Assembly: GCF_001485415.1 (NCBI RefSeq)
Contig: NZ_BCMQ01000001.1
Coordinates: 414,861 to 478,860 of the forward strand
Source of the DNA: Myroides odoratimimus
Lineage (GTDB): Bacteria > Bacteroidota > Bacteroidia > Flavobacteriales > Flavobacteriaceae
Length of the DNA: 64,000 bases
Direction: 5' to 3'
Shown: piece by piece, positions 55,159-63,923 of the stretch
Position numbering within the stretch: the first letter of the stretch is position 1
How the letters are laid out: each line of letters opens with the position of its first letter
Made by a program: the position numbers and the translations under genes
Notes under the pieces: generated by a model
What the model saw: the letters and a program-made list of their open reading frames with translations, nothing else
Told to the model about the DNA's origin: nothing
The model's database searches: none

Positions 55159-55938
55159 TTATTTTACGAACTCTAGCTTCGTCACTAAATTCTTATACTC
55201 CTCTAAATCAGCTTTTAGAGAACCTACTGCAAGGCTGGCTTTGATACGTACTGGCACTTTATTAGCATCTGCACTTACCCAAACTGTCAAACTTTCCTTC
55301 TCTTTAAACACACGGCCTGCCATCACATAAGGACGAAACTTTAAAGTTTTCAATTTACCAAAATTTGTCTTTAAAACTTCCTCTCCTAGATATTTTAATT
55401 TAAATTTAAATATTTCTCCATCGAAGAACATATCTATCTCTACAGACTCACCTACTTTAAGATCATTTAACCCAGGATATTTACGCAAATAGTAAAAGGA
55501 AGATACGATATCTTGCACGCTTTTAGTAACTGTATATTGCTTCTCTGTCTTCTTCTCATAATCCTTTACAGTGACTTTCATATTCTTGTAGTTAAACCAC
55601 CCTTCTTGGTCCTTTGTATAGCCACCTTCATCTATTTTTCGAATAAAACGATGAGGAATTACCTCTTTCTTTTCAAAATAACTCTCGTAGTTATCATATA
55701 CTTTAAAAAACATCTTAGGCACACCTGTAGTATAACCAATTCCTTTAGCATGGTAAACAGGGACGCCATTCTGGACAGTATCTGTCAAACGCAAAGTAGC
55801 TATACCAGCATTTAATAACCCATAACTAATTCTAAATTTCAGGAATTCACCTTTATCAAAAGCCTTCACAGAAGATTGTGAGTACAGAATACTTGTGGTA
55901 AACACACACACAAGTAATATTAGAAGATTCTTTTTCAT
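55159..55938 (-). CDS. DUF3108 domain protein
   Basis: This 259-residue protein has a cleavable signal peptide (about residues 1-20, ending SILYSQ). The body (FDKGEFLKFRISYGLLNAG at the start and the later VWVSADANKVPVRIKASLAVGS) matches DUF3108, a predicted periplasmic beta-barrel-like or lipocalin-like family of unknown role. It is the first gene of the four-gene minus-strand unit and has a good promoter at 55956. Confidence 0.85.
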   Translation of the reverse strand: MKKNLLILLVCVFTTSILYSQSSVKAFDKGEFLKFRISYGLLNAGIATLRLTDTVQNGVPVYHAKGIGYTTGVPKMFFKVYDNYESYFEKKEVIPHRFIRKIDEGGYTKDQEGWFNYKNMKVTVKDYEKKTEKQYTVTKSVQDIVSSFYYLRKYPGLNDLKVGESVEIDMFFDGEIFKFKLKYLGEEVLKTNFGKLKTLKFRPYVMAGRVFKEKESLTVWVSADANKVPVRIKASLAVGSLKADLEEYKNLVTKLEFVK

Positions 55939-55955
55939 ATTGGTTGTTTTTTATT

Positions 55956-55986
55956 CAAAAATAGCAAACAAAAAAACCCAGCCAAA
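55956..55986 (-). promoter_or_regulatory. Promoter of the DUF3108-tryptophan dioxygenase-M23-pgi unit
   Basis: On the minus strand TTTG (55983-55986), a 19-nt spacer and TATTTTTG (55956-55963) match the Bacteroidota promoter. The -33 box lies inside the loop of the preceding hairpin (55973-56002). Confidence 0.6.
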
Positions 55987-56002
55987 GAAATGACTGAGTT
56001 TT
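55973..56002 (-). terminator. Hairpin terminator upstream of the DUF3108 gene
   Basis: On the minus strand AAAACTCAG pairs with CTGGGTTTT (one G-U) around a 12-nt loop and is followed by TTT. No annotated gene ends just upstream, apart from the HPPD gene, which has its own terminator at 56151. Confidence 0.6.
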
Positions 56003-56150
56003 TATGCTATTAACCAACCAAAAAACTATAAATTATGAAAAATTTATTACACTCAAATAAAGCTTATGACGACCTTATTTTTGCGAGTGCAAATGTATAG
56101 CTTTTTACGGACTATTACCACCCTAATTGGTTTTTAACTTTTATTTAACT

Positions 56151-56175
56151 AAACAAGTCTCCAAAAGACCTGTTT
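56151..56175 (-). terminator. Terminator after the HPPD gene
   Basis: The arms AAACAGGTCT and AGACTTGTTT (minus strand, one G-U) have a 5-nt loop, 22 nt after the stop. Confidence 0.7.
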
Positions 56176-56196
56176 TAATATTTAATTAACTGAATC

Positions 56197-57357
56197 TTAA
56201 AGTGTTCCTCTTTTCTCTTGTTCACGCTCTATTGACTCAAATAAGGCTTTAAAGTTACCTGCACCAAATCCTCTTGCTCCCATTCTCTGAATAATTTCGA
56301 AGAATAAAGTCGGTCTATCCTCTACAGGCTTCGTAAATATCTGTAATAAATATCCTTCTTCATCTGCGTCAATCATGATACCGAGCTTCTGAAGTTCTTT
56401 AATATCCTCCTTCATCATATCCATATGTACCCCTAGTCGAGCAGGTATCATATCATAATATGCTTGTGGTGGAGCAGATAAAAACTCAACTCCTCTATCT
56501 TTCATCGCAGCTACAGTCTTAATGATATCATCGGTAGCTACAGCGATATGTTGTACTCCAGGACCATTATAGAAGTCTAAATACTCTTCTACTTGTGATC
56601 TTTTCGCTCCTTCTGCAGGCTCATTAATAGGGAATTTAATACGCCCATTACCATTAGACATTACCTTACTCATTAAGGCAGAATACTCCGTATTGATTTG
56701 TTTATCATCAAAAGATAAGAAGTTAACGAATCCCATCACATCTTCATACCACTTTACCCAAGTATTCATCTCATTCCATCCCACATTACCTACCATGTGA
56801 TCTACGTATTTTAACCCAACAGGAGTAGGATTATAATCACTTTCCCATTTTTTAAATCCTGGTAAGAATGTACCTGTATAATTCTTGCGTTCTACGAACA
56901 TATGTACTGTCTCACCATACGTATAGATACCTGCACGCACTACTTCACCGAACTCATCTTTCTCTACAGTAGGTGCCATAAATGACTTTGCACCACGACT
57001 CGTTGTTTCTTCATACGCTTTTCGAGCATCTTCTACCCATAACGCCACCACTTTTACACCATCACCATGTTGTACGATATGGTTATTAAATTCTGACTCT
57101 GCCGTTAAAGGTGTAGTCAATACTATTCTTATTTTATCCTGTACCAACACGTAAGACGCTCTATCTCTTACTCCTGTCTCTAATCCGGCATACGCCAAAG
57201 ATTGAAAACCAAAAGCTGTTTTATAAAAATGAGCCGCCTGCTTAGCATTTCCTACAATAAATTCTACGTAATCTGTTCCTAATAGAGGCAAGAAATCTTG
57301 CGCTCCTTCAAATATTTTTTCTAAGCCAAATTCAACTGACTTTACTTCTTTACTCAT
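56197..57357 (-). CDS. hppD: 4-hydroxyphenylpyruvate dioxygenase
   Basis: This 386-residue non-heme iron enzyme converts 4-hydroxyphenylpyruvate to homogentisate in tyrosine breakdown. Iron ligands are H187 (KYVDHMVGN), H270 (GVQHIAVATDD) and E354 (LFFEIIQR), with spacing of 83 and 84 residues like the animal enzymes. The C-terminal GFGAGNFKALFESIE helix that closes the active site is intact. It is 31 nt after the homogentisate dioxygenase gene, so the two are one operon. Confidence 0.96.
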   Translation of the reverse strand: MSKEVKSVEFGLEKIFEGAQDFLPLLGTDYVEFIVGNAKQAAHFYKTAFGFQSLAYAGLETGVRDRASYVLVQDKIRIVLTTPLTAESEFNNHIVQHGDGVKVVALWVEDARKAYEETTSRGAKSFMAPTVEKDEFGEVVRAGIYTYGETVHMFVERKNYTGTFLPGFKKWESDYNPTPVGLKYVDHMVGNVGWNEMNTWVKWYEDVMGFVNFLSFDDKQINTEYSALMSKVMSNGNGRIKFPINEPAEGAKRSQVEEYLDFYNGPGVQHIAVATDDIIKTVAAMKDRGVEFLSAPPQAYYDMIPARLGVHMDMMKEDIKELQKLGIMIDADEEGYLLQIFTKPVEDRPTLFFEIIQRMGARGFGAGNFKALFESIEREQEKRGTL

Positions 57358-57388
57358 AATATATAGTTTTTAGGTTGTTGTTTGATTG

Positions 57389-58555
57389 TTATTTCTCAGG
57401 TTCTAACCACGATTGGTAATATTGTTCATCTGCTATCTTCATCGCCTCTTCAGTTACCATAAGAGGTTTAAAAGTATCTACCATCACTGCCAATTCTTGT
57501 GTTTCAGTCTTACCTATCGAACGCTCTGCTGCACCAGGATGTGGTCCATGAGGTATACCTGCAGGATGCAGAGAGATATGCCCTGGAGCGATATCATTAC
57601 GACTCATAAAGTCTCCATCTACATAATACAACACCTCATCACTATCAATATTACTGTGGTTATAAGGCGCTGGAATAGAATCTGGATGATAGTCATATAG
57701 ACGTGGTACAAAAGAACACACTACGAATGCATCTGTCTCAAATGTCTGATGCACTGGTGGTGGTTGGTGAATCCTCCCAGTTATCGGTTCGAAGTCATGA
57801 ATAGAGAATGCATATGGATAATTATACCCATCATATCCCACAACATCAAAAGGATGTGTAGCATAGACCATCTCAAATATCTCATCTTGCTTTCTTACTT
57901 TAATAAGAAAATCTCCTGTCTCATTAAAAGTTTCTAATACATCCGGGCACCTGATATCACGCTCACAGAATGGAGAGTGCTCTAATAACTGTCCAAACCA
58001 ATTGCGATAGCGCTTAGGAGTATAGATAGGACGTCTAGACTCTACGATAAATAGTCTATTATCTTCCGTATCAAAATCGATCTGATAAATAATTCCTCGA
58101 GGTATCAGCAGGTAGTCACCATACTTAAAAGTAAGGTTACCTAACATCGTACGCAATGTACCTGTCCCCTTATGAATAAAAATTAATTCATCAGAATCCG
58201 TGTTTTTATAAAAGTAATCTCTTAATGATTGTTTAGGTGCCGCTAATACAATGGTACAGTCACTATTGGTCAAAACTGCTTTTCGGCTTTCTAAATAATC
58301 ATTCTCAGGAGCTACCTGAAAACCACGTAAACGATAAGATTGAATGTGATTAGACTTTGCTATTTTAGGCGCAATACTATACTGTCCTAAAATCTTCTTT
58401 ACCTGAGTAGGTCGGTGCTCGTGATACATATTGGTATACATACCATCGAAGCCAATTGTACCAAACAATTGCTCATAATATAAGTCCCCATTTTCCTTTC
58501 GGAATACGGTGTGACGTTTAGGGGGAATACTCCCTAAGTGATGATATAAAGGCAT
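57389..58555 (-). CDS. hmgA: Homogentisate 1,2-dioxygenase
   Basis: This 388-residue cupin-type enzyme opens homogentisate to maleylacetoacetate. Probable iron ligands are H300 and E307 in PYNHSNIDSDEV and H336 in GIPHGPHPG. The protein is shorter than the human enzyme but normal for this bacterial subgroup. Together with hppD it makes two successive steps of tyrosine catabolism. Isomerase and fumarylacetoacetase genes are not in the window. Confidence 0.93.
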   Translation of the reverse strand: MPLYHHLGSIPPKRHTVFRKENGDLYYEQLFGTIGFDGMYTNMYHEHRPTQVKKILGQYSIAPKIAKSNHIQSYRLRGFQVAPENDYLESRKAVLTNSDCTIVLAAPKQSLRDYFYKNTDSDELIFIHKGTGTLRTMLGNLTFKYGDYLLIPRGIIYQIDFDTEDNRLFIVESRRPIYTPKRYRNWFGQLLEHSPFCERDIRCPDVLETFNETGDFLIKVRKQDEIFEMVYATHPFDVVGYDGYNYPYAFSIHDFEPITGRIHQPPPVHQTFETDAFVVCSFVPRLYDYHPDSIPAPYNHSNIDSDEVLYYVDGDFMSRNDIAPGHISLHPAGIPHGPHPGAAERSIGKTETQELAVMVDTFKPLMVTEEAMKIADEQYYQSWLEPEK

Positions 58556-58811
58556 AATTACTTAATATTTTTGGTTGGTGATTCAGATTCCTGATTAAAC
58601 ATAAAAGAATAGACAACGTCAAGCATACAAGGCAATGCATCTAAAGATATCTTGTGAAGTCAACCTCAACAGAGCTGCCAGGTCAAAATGTATAGAAAGG
58701 TTAGCTATAAAAGTCATAATAAGCTACTACACTACATACACTACATACACTAGGGTACATTACAACATTTGGCTAATGTTTAATTAGGAATAATATAAAA
58801 AGTAAAAGTAC
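58556..58811. other. Gene-free region upstream of hmgA
   Basis: This part of the 513-nt gap holds no supported gene. It contains a short tandem repeat with the unit ACTACATAC (58731-58752, about 2.3 copies) and an inverted repeat ACATT-TGGCT-AATGT near 58766. It may be a long 5' leader of hmgA. Confidence 0.4.
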
Positions 58812-58877
58812 TCATTCAGGCTTGCGCTTGATGAGAAACTTTAAATAAGCCAATAAACCGTCCCATTGTGTTTTCAT
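58812..58877 (-). CDS. Possible 21-residue small protein or leader upstream of hmgA
   Basis: The frame MKTQWDGLLAYLKFLIKRK.. ends with TGA. It has an amphipathic middle and basic end. On the minus strand it follows a possible promoter (TTG, 19-nt spacer, GATATTTG) at about 10 nt. It lies 257 nt upstream of hmgA. At this length the frame could be chance, so confidence is low. Confidence 0.3.
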   Translation of the reverse strand: MKTQWDGLLAYLKFLIKRKPE

Positions 58878-59006
58878 AATAACACAAATATCGAAATAAA
58901 AATGAATTATACAATTTTTTGTCCAAATATATTTTACATATCAACAACAAAATACAAATTATATACACATATCAACAAACAACGTCTTCACATTCTGAGA
59001 CAATAA

Positions 59007-59050
59007 AAAAACGGGTATAGTAAAACTATTCGTTTTACTATACCCGTTTT
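59007..59050 (-). terminator. Terminator after the patatin-like gene
   Basis: A strong, near-perfect stem has arms AAAACGGGTATAGTAAAACG and its complement around a short loop. On the minus strand it ends in a T run. It lies about 20 nt after the stop. Confidence 0.9.
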
Positions 59051-59068
59051 TAATCTAATCTTACTCAC

Positions 59069-61309
59069 CTAGAACCAGAATCCTACTGAGAATATAGTAT
59101 AAGTACTACCTGTCTCTGGAGAATACGTAAACTTAGCCTCTATAGGTCCTATCATACTCTGCATTCCATATCCTACTGCATACCCAGAATACTTCGCCTT
59201 AGTGAACCAGTCTGAACTTGAAAAAATCTTCTCTCCTGCATTCGCATAATTAGCAGTAAAATTAATATGGTGCTTCTTGAATATTTCATAATCAAAAGTA
59301 ATACCTCCCATAATGAAAGAATCTCCTCCGATACCTAATAATTCATATCCGAAGAAAGGAATAACGTTATCTCGATCTGCAAATCCATATCCCCCTAAAG
59401 CATATCCAAATCCAAGACTTGGAGTAGTTCCTATCACAGTTCCTAACCTTGATTTGATATCTACTGCTAACTTATCTGTGATACGCGTAGCATATCCTAT
59501 TTGTCCAGTTAGTGTCGAAAAGTTATCAAATTCATGTGGAACATAATTCTCATGTTCTGTTGAATAAAAATAGTTTTTATACTCTCCCTTAAATAAGAAT
59601 CCTTTGCGTGGAAAATACTTATTGTCATAAGTATCCATCGTTACATTCGCAAACCCACCTAAATAGTGATTCCTATCAAACTTTGAGTTAGGTAAATTTA
59701 AAGTCTTACTTCTAATATCTAAGAATCTGTGTTCAAAACCTATATTCAACAAATACTTCTGCTGATAAAAAGTCTGGAAATATAACTTATTTTCTAAATC
59801 TGCATAATCTACCCCAAACATAGCAGGCGCATTCTCTATATTCATCTCTCCTCCACTAGTCCCAACTAACATGGTATAAGGCAGATCTCGACTAAACTGA
59901 TTATATTTAGAAGAAACTCCTACACTCCAGTAGAATCCATTATCGACAAAATAATTGAAGTTATAACGAACATTATCTCCTAATGCTAAATCTAATGAAG
60001 CAACATCACTTTTCGTAAAAAGGTTCTTCTGAGTAACATTCACTAAAGCTGCTGCTTTATATAATCCATCATAGTGTACACCGAGTTTTAGATAACGATT
60101 AACAGGATTCTCCACTAATTCCATTTTCATCTTATCCTTATCGCCATCTTCTTCAAACTTGTAGGTCATGCTACTAAAGTTCTCAGTACCATTTAGCTGT
60201 GTGATACCATTTGCTAGTTGATCAAAAGAAATCTTACTATTAGGTTTAAACCCTAATTTACCATGTATATATCTACGAGTATACTTGTTTAACCCTTTAA
60301 TATCAATACTAGTAATTGCTATTGAATCTGACTCTTTCGGAACATAATGATCTTTCACTACGTTCTTATCTCCTCCTAATAATTTTAAGTCTACAATAAC
60401 CTTATTCGCCGCATTAACTCCTCTCTCAATAATAGGTTCTCCCTTATCAAATGACACCACAGTATAACCAACAATATCAGGCTTAATGTACACATCTGTT
60501 TTAGGAAGTTTATTCTTCATCTGATTAATCGTAGAGTAATTCGATATCTGTAATAACAAATCTGGAGCTCCTTCTATTTCTTCTATTGTTTTAAGGTCGT
60601 CTTGTACATCAACACCTATTACAATATCAGCCCCCATTTCTCGTAACTGATCGATAGGATAGTTATTCACAACTCCTCCATCTATTAAGTATTTTCCATC
60701 TATCTTCACTGGAGCAAATAATGAAGGGAACGCTCCACTAGCTAAAATAACCTGTGGTAAATATCCCTCTTTTAAAACAACTCCTTCTCCTGTCTCTAAA
60801 TCAGTTGCAATACATAAAAACGGAATCTGTAACTCACTAAAATCTCTAACATGACGAACGTGAGCTAATAGCTTATTCATCAGGTTATAGTTATACATCC
60901 CTCTAGACAACGCTTTTGGAAATCCTATTCTAAACTTATCAAAGGGTAAAGTCAACGCATAAATCTCATCATTCTTTTTTTCATAAAACGATTTAGAGAT
61001 ACGAGGAATATAATCCTTTATCAAGGCCGATACATCAATACTATTAAAAATAGAGTCTAACTCTTTTGCAGTATATCCAGAAGCATATAATCCTCCTACG
61101 ATGGCTCCCATACTAGTACCAGCGATATAATCTACTTTTACTCCCTCTTCTTCAAGTACCTTTAGCACTCCGATATGAGCTAATCCTTTAGCACCACCTC
61201 CACTCAGTACTAAACCTACTTTTGGTCTATCTTTCTCTCCCTCTGAAGCATAACTATTTGATGCTAAAAGGATAAAGCAAAATATTAGTAATATTATTCT
61301 ATGCATCAC
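59069..61309 (-). CDS. Patatin-like phospholipase with C-terminal outer membrane barrel
   Basis: This 746-residue protein has a signal peptide (about residues 1-22), then a patatin domain (about 32-240) with the oxyanion loop GGGAKG (38-42), nucleophile S66 in GTSMG, and D210 in DGGVVNNYP. A POTRA-like segment (about 325-400) and a beta-barrel of the BamA/surface antigen type (about 400-746, ending ...SVGFWF) follow. It is like PlpD-type proteins, lipid hydrolases displayed or secreted at the outer membrane. It begins 16 nt after uvrC. Confidence 0.93.
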   Translation of the reverse strand: MMHRIILLIFCFILLASNSYASEGEKDRPKVGLVLSGGGAKGLAHIGVLKVLEEEGVKVDYIAGTSMGAIVGGLYASGYTAKELDSIFNSIDVSALIKDYIPRISKSFYEKKNDEIYALTLPFDKFRIGFPKALSRGMYNYNLMNKLLAHVRHVRDFSELQIPFLCIATDLETGEGVVLKEGYLPQVILASGAFPSLFAPVKIDGKYLIDGGVVNNYPIDQLREMGADIVIGVDVQDDLKTIEEIEGAPDLLLQISNYSTINQMKNKLPKTDVYIKPDIVGYTVVSFDKGEPIIERGVNAANKVIVDLKLLGGDKNVVKDHYVPKESDSIAITSIDIKGLNKYTRRYIHGKLGFKPNSKISFDQLANGITQLNGTENFSSMTYKFEEDGDKDKMKMELVENPVNRYLKLGVHYDGLYKAAALVNVTQKNLFTKSDVASLDLALGDNVRYNFNYFVDNGFYWSVGVSSKYNQFSRDLPYTMLVGTSGGEMNIENAPAMFGVDYADLENKLYFQTFYQQKYLLNIGFEHRFLDIRSKTLNLPNSKFDRNHYLGGFANVTMDTYDNKYFPRKGFLFKGEYKNYFYSTEHENYVPHEFDNFSTLTGQIGYATRITDKLAVDIKSRLGTVIGTTPSLGFGYALGGYGFADRDNVIPFFGYELLGIGGDSFIMGGITFDYEIFKKHHINFTANYANAGEKIFSSSDWFTKAKYSGYAVGYGMQSMIGPIEAKFTYSPETGSTYTIFSVGFWF

Positions 61310-61325
61310 TATGTTAATTTTTCCT

Positions 61326-63122
61326 CTAATTTACTTGAAAAAAATCAAATACAAGCTTCCCTTTTGACTTTCCTATTACTTTTTCTAAGTCTTCTAAGCT
61401 AGCTTCTTTGATTCTCTTTGTTGATTTAAAATGATTCATCAGTGTTGTTTTAGTTTTCTCTCCTACGCCACTGATTCCATCGAGCTCACTTGTAATAGCA
61501 TTCTTACTGCGTTGGTTTCTATGAAATGTTAACCCAAATCGGTGTGCTTCATCTCTAAGATGTATGATCACCTTCATCGTCTCAGATCGCTTATCTAAAT
61601 ACAGAGGAACACTATCTCCTGGATAGAAGATTTCTTCTAATCGCTCTGCTAAACTGATAATAGCCACCTTTCCTCTGATGCCTAATCGCTCTAGACAGCT
61701 AACCGCAACACCTAACTGTCCCTTACCTCCATCTATCACGATAAGATCAGGTAATGGTTGCCCTTCCTCTATCACGCGCTTATAACGTCTATACACGATC
61801 TCTTCCATCGTATCATAGTCATTAGGCCCATCTACAGTCTTCACATTGAAGTGGCGATAATCTTTCTTACTAGGTTTTCCGTCTTTAAAGACAACACAAG
61901 CAGACACAGGATTAGTCCCTTGTATATTCGAGTTATCAAAACACTCTATATGACGTGGCTCTACATGCATACGCAAGTCCTTCTTCATCTGTGTCATAAT
62001 ACGATTCACATGACGCTCAGGATCCACTATCTTAATCTGTTTAAGCTGATCTATTCTATAATACTTAGCATTGCGCTCTGATAAGTCTAGTAATTTCTTC
62101 TTGTCCCCAAGCTTAGGTACAGTCACATGTATCCCTTCTTGCACCTCAACATCGAAAGGAACGATAATCTCTTTTGAATTCAAGTGAAAGCGCTCTCTTA
62201 ATTCCGTAATCGCAAGCTCTAATAACTCTTCATCTGTCTCGTCTAATTTCTTCTTCAACTCCATCGTATGCGAACGAATAATCGCACCATAAGACACTTG
62301 TAAGAAATTCACATAAGCAGCTCCTTCATCTGAGATAATAGAGAACACATCTACATTGCTAATCTTAGAACTAACAATAGTAGACTTAGACTGATAATTC
62401 TCTAATAAGTCTATTTTATCCTTAACCTTTTGTGCTTCTTCAAACTCCATATTAGAAGCCAACTCCATCATATAATCCTTAAACTCCTTTAGACTATCTT
62501 TAAAATTCCCTTTCAAGATATCTCGGATAGCTCTGATCTTATTGTCGTATTGTTTATCACTCTCGCGCTCTTCACATGGCCCACCACAGTTGCCAATATG
62601 ATACTCTAGACATACCTTATACTTCCCACTGCGCACATTACTAGTCGTCAAATCTAGATTACACGTACGCAACGGATATAATTCTTTAATCAAATCAATC
62701 AGCGTATGTACAGTCTTGATACTCGTATAAGGCCCGAAGTACTCTGATCCATCCTTCACCATACGACGTGTAGTAAACACTCTCGGAAAGGGTTCTTTCT
62801 TAATACATATCCACGGATAACTCTTATCGTCCTTTAGCAACACATTATAACGTGGTTGTAACTGCTTGATCAAGTTGTTTTCTAGCAGTAATGCATCTGT
62901 CTCAGTAGGCACAACGATATGCTTTATCGTCACAATCTTCTTCACCAACACATTGGTCTTGGCGTTATCATGTATTTTATTAAAGTACGAACTAACCCTT
63001 TTCTTTAAGTTTTTAGCCTTACCTACATACAGTATCTTATCATCCTTATCATAGTATTGATATACTCCTGGCTGATCTGGTAATGTCTGTATCTGTACTG
63101 CTAAAGAAGGTGAAACCTGCAT
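61326..63122 (-). CDS. uvrC: Excinuclease ABC subunit C
   Basis: This 598-residue nuclease makes both incisions in nucleotide excision repair. An N-terminal GIY-YIG domain (PGVYQYYDKDDKILYVGKAK near residue 18), a UVR segment (about 203-238), the RNase H-like domain (ECFDNSNIQG near residue 396, VIDGGKGQLGVA near residue 460) and C-terminal helix-hairpin-helix motifs (GISGVGEKTKTTLMNHF) are present in order. The length is normal. It probably shares a transcript with the patatin-like gene. Confidence 0.96.
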   Translation of the reverse strand: MQVSPSLAVQIQTLPDQPGVYQYYDKDDKILYVGKAKNLKKRVSSYFNKIHDNAKTNVLVKKIVTIKHIVVPTETDALLLENNLIKQLQPRYNVLLKDDKSYPWICIKKEPFPRVFTTRRMVKDGSEYFGPYTSIKTVHTLIDLIKELYPLRTCNLDLTTSNVRSGKYKVCLEYHIGNCGGPCEERESDKQYDNKIRAIRDILKGNFKDSLKEFKDYMMELASNMEFEEAQKVKDKIDLLENYQSKSTIVSSKISNVDVFSIISDEGAAYVNFLQVSYGAIIRSHTMELKKKLDETDEELLELAITELRERFHLNSKEIIVPFDVEVQEGIHVTVPKLGDKKKLLDLSERNAKYYRIDQLKQIKIVDPERHVNRIMTQMKKDLRMHVEPRHIECFDNSNIQGTNPVSACVVFKDGKPSKKDYRHFNVKTVDGPNDYDTMEEIVYRRYKRVIEEGQPLPDLIVIDGGKGQLGVAVSCLERLGIRGKVAIISLAERLEEIFYPGDSVPLYLDKRSETMKVIIHLRDEAHRFGLTFHRNQRSKNAITSELDGISGVGEKTKTTLMNHFKSTKRIKEASLEDLEKVIGKSKGKLVFDFFQVN

Positions 63123-63202
63123 AAGTAAATATTATACTCACAAAAATACTAAAACTATTTCCTTTGCTAAAAAAACTGTTCAGTTTATACAAGACGCTAT
63201 GC

Positions 63203-63231
63203 TTCGTTGTCGCGGATTTGCAATCCGTGAC
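63203..63231 (+). repeat. REP-like palindrome, copy 1
   Basis: The arms GTCGCGGATT and AATCCGTGAC (63209-63231) flank a 3-nt loop TGC and are preceded by TTCGTT. It is identical over 29 nt to the copy at 63335-63363. Confidence 0.85.
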
Positions 63232-63264
63232 GTGACAACACAAATTAAACAAACTTAATACTCC

Positions 63265-63285
63265 GCACGGATTACAAATCCGCGC
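63265..63285 (-). repeat. REP-like palindrome, copy 2, inverted
   Basis: On the minus strand it reads GCGCGGATTTG followed by TAATCCGTGC, a variant of copies 1 and 3 in the opposite orientation. Confidence 0.8.
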
Positions 63286-63334
63286 GAACTGCTAAACTAA
63301 ACGAACTACCTCACGCAATACTTATTGTCGTGGA

Positions 63335-63363
63335 TTCGTTGTCGCGGATTTGCAATCCGTGAC
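63335..63363 (+). repeat. REP-like palindrome, copy 3, plus a partial copy
   Basis: It is identical to copy 1 over 29 nt. A partial 5' half (TTGTCGTGGATTCG, about 63325-63338) directly precedes it. It ends 8 nt before the end of the transposase gene. Confidence 0.85.
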
Positions 63364-63371
63364 ATTATAAA

Positions 63372-63923
63372 CTATATAAACACCTCTACAATATCCAATT
63401 CATTTTCTAATCCATTATAGTTACGAGCAGAACTAAAATAATAATCCTCAGCTTTAACCACAATCTTTTCCTCCACAGGATTCTGATGTATATAATTAAT
63501 CTTTTGTCTTATAAACTTATTTGAATATATCTCTTCAGCATGATACCCATCTTGCCATACTTTATACTGTTGGTTTCTTTTGACATAAACACAACTTTGT
63601 TCAAAATATCCTAATAACCATTCGCGTCTACTCTCTGGCTCTTCATTTATCATTTCAATAATTTTCTTACTTGTGAATTTTTTAAAATCACGCATTATTT
63701 CAGCAATTGTAAGTTTACCATTACTTCTACAAAACATATGTAGATGGCTATGCATTAAAACGTAAGCATAAATCTCTAATCCTTTATTCTTTTGACAGTA
63801 TCTCAAAGCATCAATAATAACATATTTCTGACTTAAACGAGTGAACACATCTACCCATCCCACAGTAGTAATAGTTATAAAATAAGCTTTATCTAATTCA
63901 AGAGCTTTGTACTTCGTAGACAT
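63372..63923 (-). CDS. REP-associated tyrosine transposase (RAYT, Y1 family)
   Basis: This 183-residue protein belongs to the HUH endonuclease group related to IS200/IS605 transposases. The HUH motif is H60-L-H62 in MHSHLHMF, and the candidate catalytic tyrosine is Y144 in KINYIHQNPVEE, the most conserved RAYT stretch. Such proteins nick and move small palindromes without carrying insertion-sequence ends. Three matching palindromes lie directly after its stop. The frame is complete. Confidence 0.92.
   Translation of the reverse strand: MSTKYKALELDKAYFITITTVGWVDVFTRLSQKYVIIDALRYCQKNKGLEIYAYVLMHSHLHMFCRSNGKLTIAEIMRDFKKFTSKKIIEMINEEPESRREWLLGYFEQSCVYVKRNQQYKVWQDGYHAEEIYSNKFIRQKINYIHQNPVEEKIVVKAEDYYFSSARNYNGLENELDIVEVFI

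Noticed and set aside
63203..63363. CRISPR array near the end of the window
   Set aside because: There are only three repeats, one inverted, with irregular spacing, and they are next to a RAYT gene; no cas genes are present.
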